A stretch of 64,000 bases of DNA from Closterium sp. Naga37s-1 (Eukaryota; Streptophyta; Zygnematophyceae; Desmidiales; Closteriaceae). Shown piece after piece: positions 33,597-42,978 of the stretch. The notes under the pieces are model-generated. The model was not told where the DNA came from and did no database searches. It worked only from the letters and a program-made list of their open reading frames with translations. The stretch's first letter is position 1. Each line of letters starts with the position of its first letter. A program made the translations under genes and the position numbers. The stretch is from assembly GCA_947471745.1 (NCBI GenBank), contig CANJKZ010000977.1:248001-312000 (forward strand), read 5' to 3'.

Positions 33597-33720
33597 TGTC
33601 AGAATACTAAGCGAGAATGATGAAACTAACAGCATGCAGGAGTACAAGTAGCAAACCCTAATTGGGTTGTACCCCATATGGGCTACCCCACTATAGCCTA
33701 CAGAACATGATAGTTTGACA
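33597..33720 (-). repeat. 5' LTR of copia H, with PBS
   Basis: 124 bp. The PBS lies at 33585-33596 and a GGGCCCACC-like box is at about 33550-33557 (GGTGGGCCC on the plus strand). Confidence 0.9.
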
Positions 33721-34103
33721 TCTACGGCATCAAGCAAGCGCCACGTCTCTAGTAGCAGTACCTGCACACCGTCCTCACAGAGCTCGGATTCGTTCAGCTA
33801 CCGCACGACCAAGGCATGTACCGGAAGGAATCACGCGGCAAATTAATCCTCCTCGTTGCCTACGTCGACGATATACTCTACACCGGCGACGACACGGAGC
33901 TGCTTGACCGTTTCGAGGAGGAAATTAAGGAGAAGCTCAAGGTGACGATCAACCACGACGTCACACAGTTCCTCAGACTCAACATCACCCAGTCCGCCAC
34001 CTCCATCCACCTCTCCGCCGCTAAAGTACGCGGAAACGCTCGCGAAAAAAATCGCAATCGCCTCGATCAACCTCACCACCCCCTTTCGCACTCCTCCTCC
34101 TAA

Positions 34104-34872
34104 TCACGAATTCGATACCACACCGCTCTCCATCGAAGAACATCGGCTCTATCAGCAGCAGCTGGGCTGTCTCCTGTTTGCCACCGTCACGTGCCGGCCG
34201 GATCTCTCCTACGTCGCAAGCCAGCTCGCACAGTACCTACGTCGACCTGAAAGGGAGAATCTGCTAGACCTACGCCGAGCACTTCAATGGCGTAGATCTG
34301 CTAGACCTACGCCGAGCACTTCTTCGGTTCGCACAATACTTGATCTCTACCCCTGACGTCGGGCTCACCTACATGGCTAACTTAACAGCTACCCTACAGC
34401 TTCACGGCTACGTAGATGCGGATCATGCGGGAGATGTTGACAACAGACGCTCCCGCACAGGCTTCGTTTTTCAACTCCAACCTGCCGAACTCAAGAGTTC
34501 ATCGCTCTTTCGTCAGCCGAAGCTGAGTTCATCCCCGCTAGCGCAGTTGTTCGCGAAGGGTTGTACCTGATGGAGCTCCTGCAAGAAGCGAAAGTGACGA
34601 TGAACGGGCACTTCACGTTACTCTGCGACAATCAGAGCACGATCAAGATCGCGAACAAGCCTGGTTTTGTGAACCGCACGAAACACATCGAAATCCGTTA
34701 CTTCTTCGTCAAGGACGCGATTGACAAGGGCAAGGTCAAACTCACATATTGCCCAACTGGTGACATGGCAGCCGATTTCCTGACGAAGAAACTGCCACGT
34801 CAGAAGTTCCAGCACTGCGCCAGCATCTACGGGATCTCCAAAAAATTCCACGTGGCTCACCTTCAGGAATGA
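34104..34872 (+). pseudogene. copia G RNase H
   Basis: YQQQLGCLLFATVTCRPDLSYVASQLAQYL, then a roughly 33-bp tandem duplication at about 34260-34322 that shifts the frame, GYVDADHAGDVDNRRSRTG and, from 34561, LLCDNQSTIKIANKPG, RTKHIEIRYFFVKDAI, YCPTGDMAADFLTKKLPRQ. The final stop is at 34870. Confidence 0.85.
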
Positions 34873-34879
34873 AGGGGAG

Positions 34880-35334
34880 TGTTGGAATAACCGAAAGGTT
34901 ATCATAACATTCCCGAAGGTTCTCTCCTAGCGCGCCACTTCATAACGAAGCAGCGCCACTGTACCAGTACATCAATAGCTCATATAGAGCATGCGGCAGC
35001 TCAAGAGTCACTCGAAGGTCAACAGTCGCAGTAAGTCAACGGTCGTGACTGTTGACCGTCCAGTAACCGTACTCTGAGGTTACACGCTGCAACATGGTAA
35101 CTGTCGAGTAGGGTAATAGTCGCGGTTACTGTAGCAATGCAATACAGATAATAGGGGAATGTACCCCTCATAGTGCATGGCTATCTAGATTGCTATTTAT
35201 ATCCTTGTACTTCTATCTTAAAATCATATTGTTCTCTTTCAGCCATTATTAACAAGGTCATTACAAGACTTCATTGTCTTCCCACAACTTAGCAATTCTT
35301 ATCCTATCCACCGCAATTCCTGATTATATCATCA
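34880..35334 (+). repeat. 3' LTR of copia G
   Basis: 455 bp; preceded by the GAAGGGGAG polypurine tract. It starts TGTTGGAATAAC, a form common in plant copias. Confidence 0.8.
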
Positions 35335-35389
35335 TACCAAATATGGGCAACCCCACTACAGCCTAAACAGCATATAATTGATTTTGACA
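35335..35389 (-). repeat. Fragment of a copia LTR (I)
   Basis: On the minus strand TGTCAAAATCAATTATATG runs to the G junction, preceded by CCCCCACTTCGCCTATGAGGG, the same hairpin PPT as C, H and O. So a minus-strand copia once ended here. Bases 35420-35619 contain nothing I can identify. Confidence 0.7.
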
Positions 35390-35619
35390 CACCCTCATAG
35401 GCGAAGTGGGGGATAAGAACAACAAATGGGTGAAATTTTGAGTGTTAACGTAAGAGTGTAGTAGAAAGAGCAAACGGGGGTTGCACTAACCGGACATATA
35501 ATACAATCTGAGAAGCCGTTTTTTAAGCAAAAACACGGTAACATAACATGCAAATATTCTGTGCGCACCATGATTGGTGCCACACTTGGGGCAAGCAATT
35601 CCTCACGCAACGAACTACG

Positions 35620-37177
35620 TGTCAAATGTTATTATTGGTTCTTAGGCTACAGTGAGTAGCACTCTAGGGAGTACAACACTTTTAGGGTTGCTATGTATCC
35701 CTCATTTCCCTAGTTCACATTATTCCGTCGCGTTCCTACTTTGAGATGGTATCACGAGTAGGTTAGACTCCTTACCTAGCTCGCGCCCTAGCGCGCCTCC
35801 GCGCCCTACACGCCCTCCGTCACGCGCCCTCGCGCCCTCCGCGCCCTAGCGCCCTCCGCGCCCTAACGCCCTCCGCGCCCTAGCGCCCTCCGCGCCCTAG
35901 CGCCCTCCGCGCCCTAGCGCGCCTCCGCGCCTCTCGCGCCCTCCATCGCTAGCCTAAGCGCCCTCCGCGCCCTAGTGCGCCTCCGCACCTAGCCTGCGCC
36001 CTCCCGCGCCTAGCCCGCGCCTAGCCCGCGCGCGAGCCGCGCGCCCTCTCCGTAGCCCGCGCCTAGCCCGTGCCCGGGCCGCGCGCCCTCTCCGTAGCCC
36101 GCGCCTAGCCCGCGCCCGAGCCGCGCGCCCTCTCCGTAGCCCGCGCCCGAGCCGCGCGCCCTCTCCGTAGCCCGCGCCCTAGCCCGTCGCCCTCAGCCCG
36201 CGTCCTAGCCCGTCGCCCCAGCCCGTCACCCCAGCCCGTCACTCCAGCCCGCGCCCCAGCCCGTCACTCCAGCCCGCGACCTAACCCGTCGCCCTCGCCC
36301 GCGACCTAACCCGCGCCCTCGCCCTAGCCCCAGCCCGCGCCCTAGGCCGCGCCCTGCCCTAAGCCGCGCCCTCGCCCTAGGCCGCGACCTCGCCCTCAGC
36401 AGCGCTCTGCCCTAGGCCGTGCCCTAGCCCTAGGCCGCGCCCTGCCCTACCCTCACCCTTCGCTTAACCTGTTTTGCCAGCCCCACGCCATTCCTACTGC
36501 GGTTGGCTTCCGTTTCAGCGGGTGGCAGCCGCTCTTCCCACCGGTAGCGCGACCTAGGACCGGTTAGATCCCCACTCCTAGACTAGTTTCCTCCGACTGT
36601 CCCTAGTCTATGTCCAGCTGGCGTCTCTAGCCGTCTCTAGTCTCTCTTCTCGTTCCTAGCTCCGCTTTCTCCGTACTCCAGCCGACGCTCGCCTAGCGTC
36701 CGCTATGGACTCCTCCCACCGCCTTCGTTTCGATGCGCAGGGTCGTCCGATAGAGTTCGGCACTTGGCTCCGCCAGACTCAGCGCTACCTCACCAGTCAG
36801 CGCCAGGACGGCGCCACCCTGTACGCCCACGCGTCCGGCGCCCTCCAGGCACCCCGGCGTCCTGAGCCCCTACCTGCCGTGCCCGCCCCGACTCCGGAGG
36901 CGCAGGCGGACTACGCTCATCTCGTCTTGGCGCGGGACGTTTGGGACTCCCGTGACGCTGCGGCTGCACTCGCGCTGACACAGCTTCTTCCATCGACAGA
37001 GGCCGCTCACTTCGACGAGGAAGAGACTGCAAAGGAGTTTTATGATGCTATTTGTGCACGCTATTCCACCCCGTCCTCTGCCTCACTCAGCCGCATCCTC
37101 ATGCCGTTCGTGTTTCCCGACCTCGGCTCGTTCGCGATTGTCTCCGACCTAGCCACTCACTTGCGTTCTCTTGCCCC
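35620..37177 (+). mobile_element. 5' part of copia J
   Basis: LTR 35620-35746 (127 bp, ending TTGAGA where CA is expected), PBS TGGTATCACGAG, GC-rich leader and gag, which stops where tandem repeats start at 37178. No protease or pol. Confidence 0.8.
35780..36470 (+). repeat. 17-bp and related repeats in the leader of copia J
   Basis: CGCCCTCCGCGCCCTAG repeats with a 17-bp period near 35820-35920, then CCCGCGCCTAGCC and CTAGGCCGCGCCCT units. Confidence 0.8.
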
Positions 37178-37190
37178 ATGCTCCCATGAA
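36705..37190 (+). pseudogene. copia J gag N-part
   Basis: ATG 36705: MDSSHRLRFDAQGRPIEFGTW, matching the gag start of A and B. The core reaches SDLATHLRSLAP, after which the frame enters the 31-bp repeat and stops. About 155 residues of genuine gag remain. Confidence 0.8.
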
Positions 37191-37301
37191 AGTGCGTTTT
37201 CACCCCCCATGCTCCCATGAAAGTGCGTTTTGACCCCCCATGCTCCCATGAAAGTGCGTTTTGACCCCCCATGCTCCCATGAAAGTGCATTTTGACCCCC
37301 C
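37178..37301. repeat. 31-bp tandem repeat, four copies
   Basis: Unit beginning ATGCTCCCATGAAAGTGCG, spaced 31 bp (37178, 37209, 37240, 37271). It terminates the J gag. Confidence 0.9.
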
Positions 37302-38010
37302 GGGAATGTCGTTTCCCGGCCCTGGAATGTTGTTTTGGGGCGGTTTTGGGTGGTTTTGGGGCTTTTGGGGGTAGGGGGACTTAGGGGGACTTGGGGGGAT
37401 TGGGGGGGAGGGGGAGGGGCAGCGTGGGAACGCCAAAAGCCATCCCATCCCCCCCCCATCCCATTGCCTCCTATTCCTTCCATCTTACACTCATCCCACT
37501 CCCATCATCCTATCGCCCCCACCCAACTTCCCCCTGTTCCATGCCCCCATCATCAGGCCCATCGGTGAATCCGTTATTTCTCAAGTGGCTGGCTGCTACC
37601 ACCCGCGGCTCCTCACAGGTCACCCGCAATCCAGGTGCCGCCGGGTTCTCGCATTCTGATCTTCTCAACTTCTGTCACACGTACTCACCTTGGTAACTTG
37701 TCTCGTTTGTCTGGCTGCAGCAGGGCAGCCAGTGCCGTAAGTTGTAACCTTTTTGCCACGCTGCCACCTTTGTCCACCCGTCTGTACCGCCCTGCTCCTC
37801 ATCCTTTCCTCCCAACAACCTCACTATGCGTGTGCTTCCCCTTTACCCATCTCCAATCCCACCATACCCATCCTCACCCCCCCACCCCCCATCCCCACTC
37901 GCCATCCTCCACCCCAACCCCCTTCTCCCTCCAGCGGAGGTGCACAGGCGGCTGGATGGAATGCTGCAGGCCATGGCTCGCCCGCTTGTCACTTCCCCCC
38001 CATCCCCGCC
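37302..38010. other. Low-complexity spacer, G-rich then C-rich
   Basis: 37330-37430 is strongly G-rich on the plus strand with several GGGG tracts (possible G-quadruplexes). 37440-37960 is CCCATCC-rich. Short open frames are Pro/His-rich and unconvincing. No gene assigned. Confidence 0.5.
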
Positions 38011-38980
38011 AATGCCCGTAGTGACGTGGCGATGCATGGCGCAGTCCGTAGTGACGTGGCGTTGCGTCACGCAGCCCGTAGTGACGTGGCGATGCGTGAA
38101 GCTGCCAGTAGTGATGTGGCGATGCGTGGCGCTGCCCGTAGTGACGTGGCGATGCGTGGCGCTGCCCGTAGTGACGTGGCGATGCATGACGCTGCCCGTA
38201 GTGACGTGGCGCAGCCCGTAGTGACGTGGCGACACGTGGCGCTGCCCGTAGTGACGTGGCGATGCGTGGCGCTGCCGGTAGTGACGTGGCGATGCGTCGT
38301 GCAGTCCGTAGTGACGTGGCGATGCGTCATGTAGCCCGTAGTGACGTGGCGATGCGTGAAGCTGCCCGTAGTGACGTGGCGATGCGTGAAGCTGCCCGTA
38401 GTAACGTGGCGATGTGTGGCGCTGCCCGTAGGGACGTGGCGATGCGTGCCGCTGCCCGTAGTGACGTGGCGATGCGTGGCGCTGCCGGGAGTGACGTGGC
38501 GTTGCGTCGCGCAGCCCGTAGTGACGTGGCGATGCATGGCGCAGCGTGTAGTGACGTGGCGATGCGTGACGCTGCCCGCAGTGACGTGGCGATGCGTGGC
38601 GCTGCCCGTAGTGACGTGGCGATGCGTGGCGCTGTCCGTAGTGACGTGGCGATGCGTCGCGCTGCCCGTAGTGACGTGGCGATGCGTGGCGCTGCCCGCA
38701 GTGATGTGGCGATGCGTGAAGCTGCCTGTAGTGACGTGGCGATGCGTGAAGCTGCCCGTAGTGACGTGGCGATGCGAGGCGCTGCCCGTAGTGACGTGGC
38801 GAGGCGTGCCGCTGCCCGTAGTGACGTGGCGATGCGTGGCGCTGCCCGTAGTGACGTGGCGATGCATGGCGCACTCCGTAGTGACATGGCGATGCGTCAC
38901 GCAGCCCGTAGTGACGTGGCGATGCGTTGCGCTGCCCGTAGTGACATGGCGATGCGTGCCGCTGCCCGTAGTGACGTGGT
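38011..38980. repeat. 30-bp minisatellite with a bZIP-type core in each unit
   Basis: Units of GCTGCCCGTA-GTGACGTGGC-GATGCGTGGC, about 33 copies, all 30 bp except one of 20 bp near 38201-38220. Of 33 cores, 26 read TGACGTGGC exactly; three of the others carry TGATGTGGC or TGACATGGC-type changes at the CpG. Because 30 is divisible by 3, frames stay open on both strands (SDVAMRGAAR on plus, ATHRHVTTGS on minus). I do not call these proteins. Confidence 0.92.
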
Positions 38981-39028
38981 GCAAGTGATGGCGCAAGCGG
39001 CGGCGCAGGGAAGAGGAAGCGGGAGGAA

Positions 39029-39274
39029 GTGGTAGACGCAGGTTATCTGACAGGGGGAGGGGATGCCGGCAGTTATTTAATAGACCCGGGGGACGGCACC
39101 AGCGCGGACCGCGCGGAATCTCTCCCCCCCGCGGAGCTCTTCACCTCGCGGAACTTCCCCGTGAGGCTGCCGCGGCGGAAGGGGAAGCGGAGAAAGGGCG
39201 GGCGGAAGGAGGTTGGGGACGAAAGGACCGATCCAGGCACGGTAGAAGGCAGTTCGGCGGGGCAAGACTCGTAA
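39029..39274 (+). CDS. Hypothetical ORF downstream of the 30-bp array
   Basis: 81 residues, MVDAGYLTGGGDAGSYLID, with a basic RRKGKRRKGGRK stretch that could be a nuclear localisation signal. No family recognised. It begins 50 bp after the array and could be a first exon; the next frame starts immediately after its stop. Confidence 0.3.
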   Translation: MVDAGYLTGGGDAGSYLIDPGDGTSADRAESLPPAELFTSRNFPVRLPRRKGKRRKGGRKEVGDERTDPGTVEGSSAGQDS

Positions 39275-39301
39275 GTGCTGCCAGTAACGGGGGATGGGTT
39301 C

Positions 39302-39500
39302 CCTATGACACCGTACCAAGATGTGATTAAAGCGGGGGGAGGAAACGTGGACTGCCTGTACCGGTCGCGCGGCGCGGGAGAGAATTTGTACAGATGCCCC
39401 ATGGGTTACGCCGCGCTTGCCGGCGTGACTGGCGGGCTGGGAAAGCCGGTTTATGTGGATACCATTGACGTGGATAAGGCGAAGGACGTTCCACAACGCG
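39302..39500 (+). CDS. Hypothetical exon-like open frame
   Basis: Part of the open frame 39275-39847. The portion with LYRCPMGYAALAGVTGG and GKPVYVDTIDVDKAKDV has protein-like composition; the remainder is Ser/Pro-rich and opposes a more convincing minus frame. No family recognised. Confidence 0.25.
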
Positions 39501-39810
39501 CCCTGTGCTCGTCGTCGTCATCGTCTCCGAGGTTAATCCACACCCCCGAACGCCTTTCGCCCCTCGGATTTGCGCCCTCAGCCACATTTCCCTCGACTCC
39601 GTCAGGAGGGTTCGAGGCCGGAAATTCTTGTGGAGCATCCTCGAACACTTCCCCGACCACTGCTAGTGCAAACTCAGTGTCCCAATCTTGGTCCCCGGTT
39701 AGATCTATCGGGGCATGCGGCAGTTGGCTGTCTTCGACATCTAAAAACTGCTCGTTGTCCTCGAAAAGTGCACTAAGCAAATTACCCGTACCACCATCGA
39801 ACTCCATCAC
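39451..39810 (-). CDS. Hypothetical acidic protein with two SIM-like motifs
   Basis: 119 residues from ATG 39810: MMEFDGGTGNLLSALFED. It contains APIDLTGDQDWD and GVWINLGDDDDDEH, each a short hydrophobic run followed by acidic residues, the layout of SUMO-interacting motifs. Composition is protein-like, and it may be an exon. Nothing recognisable lies upstream on the minus strand to 40280. Confidence 0.4.
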   Translation of the reverse strand: MMEFDGGTGNLLSALFEDNEQFLDVEDSQLPHAPIDLTGDQDWDTEFALAVVGEVFEDAPQEFPASNPPDGVEGNVAEGANPRGERRSGVWINLGDDDDDEHRARCGTSFALSTSMVST

Positions 39811-39847
39811 AGTGTACCTTTCTCAGAGGACTGTATGCTTCACATGA

Positions 39848-40737
39848 TCCGCAAATGCTGTCCTGAATCGCTTTTGTTAGACAGGCGAAATCTATACCGG
39901 CGCGTAGAGAATGAGATGGACTGCCAGCGAACCCAGAAGTAGAGGAGAATGCTGTGCTGAAAAGAGTCTCGCGTGCGGAGTTGTTTCGGGAACAAAAACA
40001 CTATGAATGTGACCCCCTGGAGTGGAGTACAATGCTGATCTGAAATGAATGTTGTATTCAAAGTGTTTTTTGTTGCTCGAAAATACCTACTGCAGTCAGA
40101 ATTCTGTTTTGTCTCGAAAATACCTACAGTGTTCAGAGTACGGCGTCGAGTGCGCGTGTATGCATTTCGGAACCCTAAAATATATCATGCCATGTTGGGT
40201 TGAAGGTACTAAAAACAAACAAGGCTGATGAACTCGAGAAAAATGTGTGGAACTGTCAAGAAGCGAGCAAGAAAATGGCATACAACTGAGTCATTTTAAA
40301 GCATTTTGGGACTCAGCCGCATGGGCACAAGCACCACAATCTCTTACTGCAACCTCTCTTCCCGCCACAACTTCTCTAGATCTGGTCGCCACACCCCAGA
40401 TCTGGTGTTCTTCCCGCCTGTGTCAGAGCACCTGATTGGCTCCTCCATACTTGCGTAACTCTGAGCCACACCCCTCCCGCAGAGACGCGAGTGTCTCAGC
40501 CACGTGGAGCACGGTTGGCGCGCTCTTAAAAAAACATCAATACACATGTTTCCCGTTTTGATGTCACAACACGGGTTGTGGCCATGTTGGACTTATTCCA
40601 TAACGGGTTTATAATGGCTTTGATGCTATTCAGAAATTGGTAAAAGCACTATATCGCGATCGATAAATCCGCAAGAAAATTGTTATCTAGTGGGCCCTAA
40701 CATGTTTCGCGCCTCCAAATTTCGAGAGACATTGCGC
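39848..40737. other. AT-richer intergenic DNA
   Basis: Lower GC than the transposons. No domain found in six frames. A GGGCCCTAACATG box at 40692 resembles, on the minus strand, the post-PBS box of the copias and may be a relic. Confidence 0.4.
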
Positions 40738-40850
40738 AAGCCCAAGACCCGAATTACAAAAAACGAAGGCAAACTGTGCACAGTTTGCCTCCCGCAGCCC
40801 ACAGTTTTGCCCCGCGTTGACTTGCGTTGAGCAATTCAGGTCTTGGGCTT
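40738..40850. repeat. Foldback repeat with central 24-bp palindrome
   Basis: Outer arms 40738-40755 and 40833-40850 pair with one mismatch (AAGCCCAAGACC...). Inside, 40767-40790 is a perfect 24-bp palindrome (AGGCAAACTGTG and its complement). It could be a small MITE or a structured RNA. Confidence 0.75.
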
Positions 40851-40919
40851 TAAAGAAAACTCAATTCGCAGCCGGTTGGAACTGTAGCGTAAATTCTGGT
40901 GTATACAGTACAACGGTTT

Positions 40920-41737
40920 TGTTATAGTCACAATAGGCTTGAATGTGCCTAAAACGAAAGATAGAGAGCACAGACGGATTTCTGCACAGCGGCTTCAAAC
41001 GTTGATAGCGTTCTGGTCACAGCTGCAAATGACTTGATTCAAATTGGATCTGGAGCTTCTTCACGTCGTCTACAATTAGCATTTAGATTGCACGATTTGG
41101 TAAAGAATTGACGACACAGCGTCGGTTTGAACGAACGGTACTATGGCAGCCACTATAGTCTTAGAACACAAGATAGGAAGAGTTACGAGTTGGGAATGAC
41201 TCCCAGCTCCTACAAACCCCAAGAGCCGAGGTACAGTGATGTGGAACAGTGCCACACTGTCCCCAACCACGAAGGGTCTCGAAACTACCCTTCACTAGGG
41301 CCTACACCAAGTGAAATGTTACACTACACAAAGTAATGTAACTATCTTCAATATCTTGAGGTGTACCCTTTTGGCAAGCTTCGAAATCACTTGAGGCTTG
41401 ACACCAAGGCTCGGGCTCTTCATCACAAACTCATCCTTGAGTTCTTGATGGGTCTGCTGCACACATCTGCGACACGCCGAACGTTCGACACAGGACAAAA
41501 TAGAAACCGCGCACGACAAAATAGAAACCGCGCGCGAGACACAAACGACCGCGTAACACGCGTCTAGCGATAACTCGCTATTGACTCGACACACACACTC
41601 GACATCATGACTCAACATTCACACACAATTATAAGCATGAAATATATATTATCCCATGCCCTCATACCATTCCATACACACACACATTCACGCACACGGA
41701 CAACAAGCCGAGTGCAAACCGTAGGGTTGCACCAACA
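40920..41737 (-). repeat. 3' LTR of copia K
   Basis: In element orientation TGTTGGTGCAACCCTACGG to GACTATAACA. It contains short CACACATTCACGCACA and AGAAACCGCGC duplications. Confidence 0.92.
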
Positions 41738-41778
41738 AACTCCCCCTCGGATTGTTGGCCTTAGGATATGTTGCTCTC

Positions 41779-42978
41779 TCAGTTCAGAGCCATCCCAGCC
41801 AGCTTGCAACACTTCCAATGCTGCTGCTCCACCAGCCTCTTGGTCATCATGTCAGCCGGCTGCCCCGTGGTCTTCACATAGCGCAACTCAACTTCACCCG
41901 CGGTTACCATGCTCCTCGTCCAATGCCACTTCACCCTCATGTGCTTCGTGAATCCATGCAACACAGGGTTCTTAGCAAGAGCAATGGCACCCTGGCTGTC
42001 ACAGTACAGTGGGGTAGGTCCTTGCTGCTCCTCCCCCAATTCAGCCAACAAACGCCGCTGCCACACAATCTCCCGTACGGCACGGAAGAGTGCCATGTAC
42101 TCGGACTCCACCGAGCTCAAAGCTTGGTCAACCTGCTTCTTGCTCTCCCAAGCAGTTGGGCCTCCACCAACACAGCATATGAAGCCTCCCACACTTGTCA
42201 TGTCCTCTGGTTCTGATGCATATGAAGCATCCGAGTAGGCGGTGAGGAACAAACGCCCGGGTTCAACACCATCCGCGCCCTTTTGGCGCCTTTGTGCCGC
42301 CGCCGAGTATTGCAACCCAACGGTCGGTGTTTGGCCAAGATACTTGGCCACCCTCATTCCAGCTGCTACCTGCTCCTCATTAGGGCATTGCACAACCCTA
42401 GCCAGCTGCCCGGTAGCAAACGCGACGTCCGGTCGGGTGTTTACCGCCGCATACATGAGGCTGCCCACCAACGAGTGAAATCGGCGCCTCTCCTCTTCAC
42501 CAACGCTCTCCTCCTCTGGTCCCTTCACACACTTGAACCCAGAGGGAAAGGGTGTAGCCACATGGCCTTCACTCTGCCCAAAGTTGGCAGCCAATGCCTC
42601 CAGGTACTTTCGTTGATGCACCCGCATGCACCGCTTCTCCACATCTCGTTCGATGTGGAGCCCAAGGTAGAAGCTCACGTCACCAAGGGCCTTGCACTTG
42701 AACTTGTCTTGAAGCTTCAGCATCACCTCCTTCACAAGGTCAGAAGAGGGTGAGAAAATGAGGATGTCATCCACATAAACCACCATGAAACTCCTCTGCT
42801 CCCCCTCGCCAAGCATGAACAAGGAGTGATCGGCCGTTGAGGGAGTGAAGCCGATCCCCTCCAACACTTCGCGCAGCTTCATGTACCATTGCCTAGGGGC
42901 CTGCTTCAGCCCATAGAGGGCCTTCTTCAGCTTCCACACTCTGCCACTACCATCATCAAACCCCTCTGGCTGCGCCAT
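41779..42978 (-). pseudogene. copia K RT second half and RNase H
   Basis: MAQPEGFDDGSGRVW, ALYGLKQAPRQWY, VVYVDDILIFSPSS, YLGLHIERDVEKRC, TRPDVAFATGQLARV, AYSDASYASEPEDM, QALSSVESEYMALF, CDSQGAIALAKNPV and TGQPADMMTKRL. All catalytic positions look intact. It is out of frame with the upstream pol by one base lost near 42975: the relative L reads EEEFFMAQ where K reads EEEILWRSQ. Confidence 0.9.

Larger units (their letters stand above)
27931..33720 (-). mobile_element. Young copia H with integrase deletion
   Basis: The LTRs 27931-28054 and 33597-33720 differ at one base in 124. TCTAC flanks both sides (27926-27930, 33721-33725). The PBS (complement of GCTCTGAAACCA at 33585) reads TGGTTTCAGAGC. 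It carries a leader, short gag tail, protease, partial integrase, RT and RNase H. The gag N-domain is absent and the integrase jumps from FTLPAS to the Gly-rich linker. Confidence 0.93.
27901..34100 (+). pseudogene. copia G reverse transcriptase, split by H
   Basis: The plus strand at 27904-27930 reads VCLLQKSL and continues after H at 33721 with YGIKQAPR (codons join across TCTAC), then two TAG codons, FVQLPHDQGMYRKES and LVAYVDDILYTGDD (about 33855). This shows that H interrupted an RT gene. The frame decays after 34100. Confidence 0.8.
27093..35334 (+). mobile_element. Scrambled copia G with truncated 5' LTR and nested H
   Basis: The 3' LTR (34880-35334, TGTTGGAATAAC to TATCATCA, 455 bp) follows a GAAGGGGAG PPT. 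The left LTR copy (27093-27469) lacks its first 80 or so bases and fuses to the UTR of F. PBS TGGTATCAGCGCG is at 27470. Between PBS and RT only an inverted fragment of pre-integrase remains. Flanking bases do not match, so no target duplication supports this arrangement. This family is distinct from the short-LTR copias. Confidence 0.75.

Noticed and set aside
34960..35334. TGTACC as the start of the G LTR
   Set aside because: The polypurine tract at 34871 and TGTTGGAATAAC at 34880 place the true start 80 bp earlier; the left copy is simply truncated.
35395..35625. 76-residue minus-strand ORF
   Set aside because: Lies between an LTR scrap and the J LTR, with no protein-like pattern.
38011..38980. 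CRISPR array
   Set aside because: Units are contiguous, with no variable spacers and no cas genes, and the genome is eukaryotic.
37843..39035. Decapeptide-repeat proteins (SDVAMRGAAR, ATHRHVTTGS) in the 30-bp array
   Set aside because: Frames are open on both strands because the unit is 30 bp with few stop-forming words. No evidence of expression.
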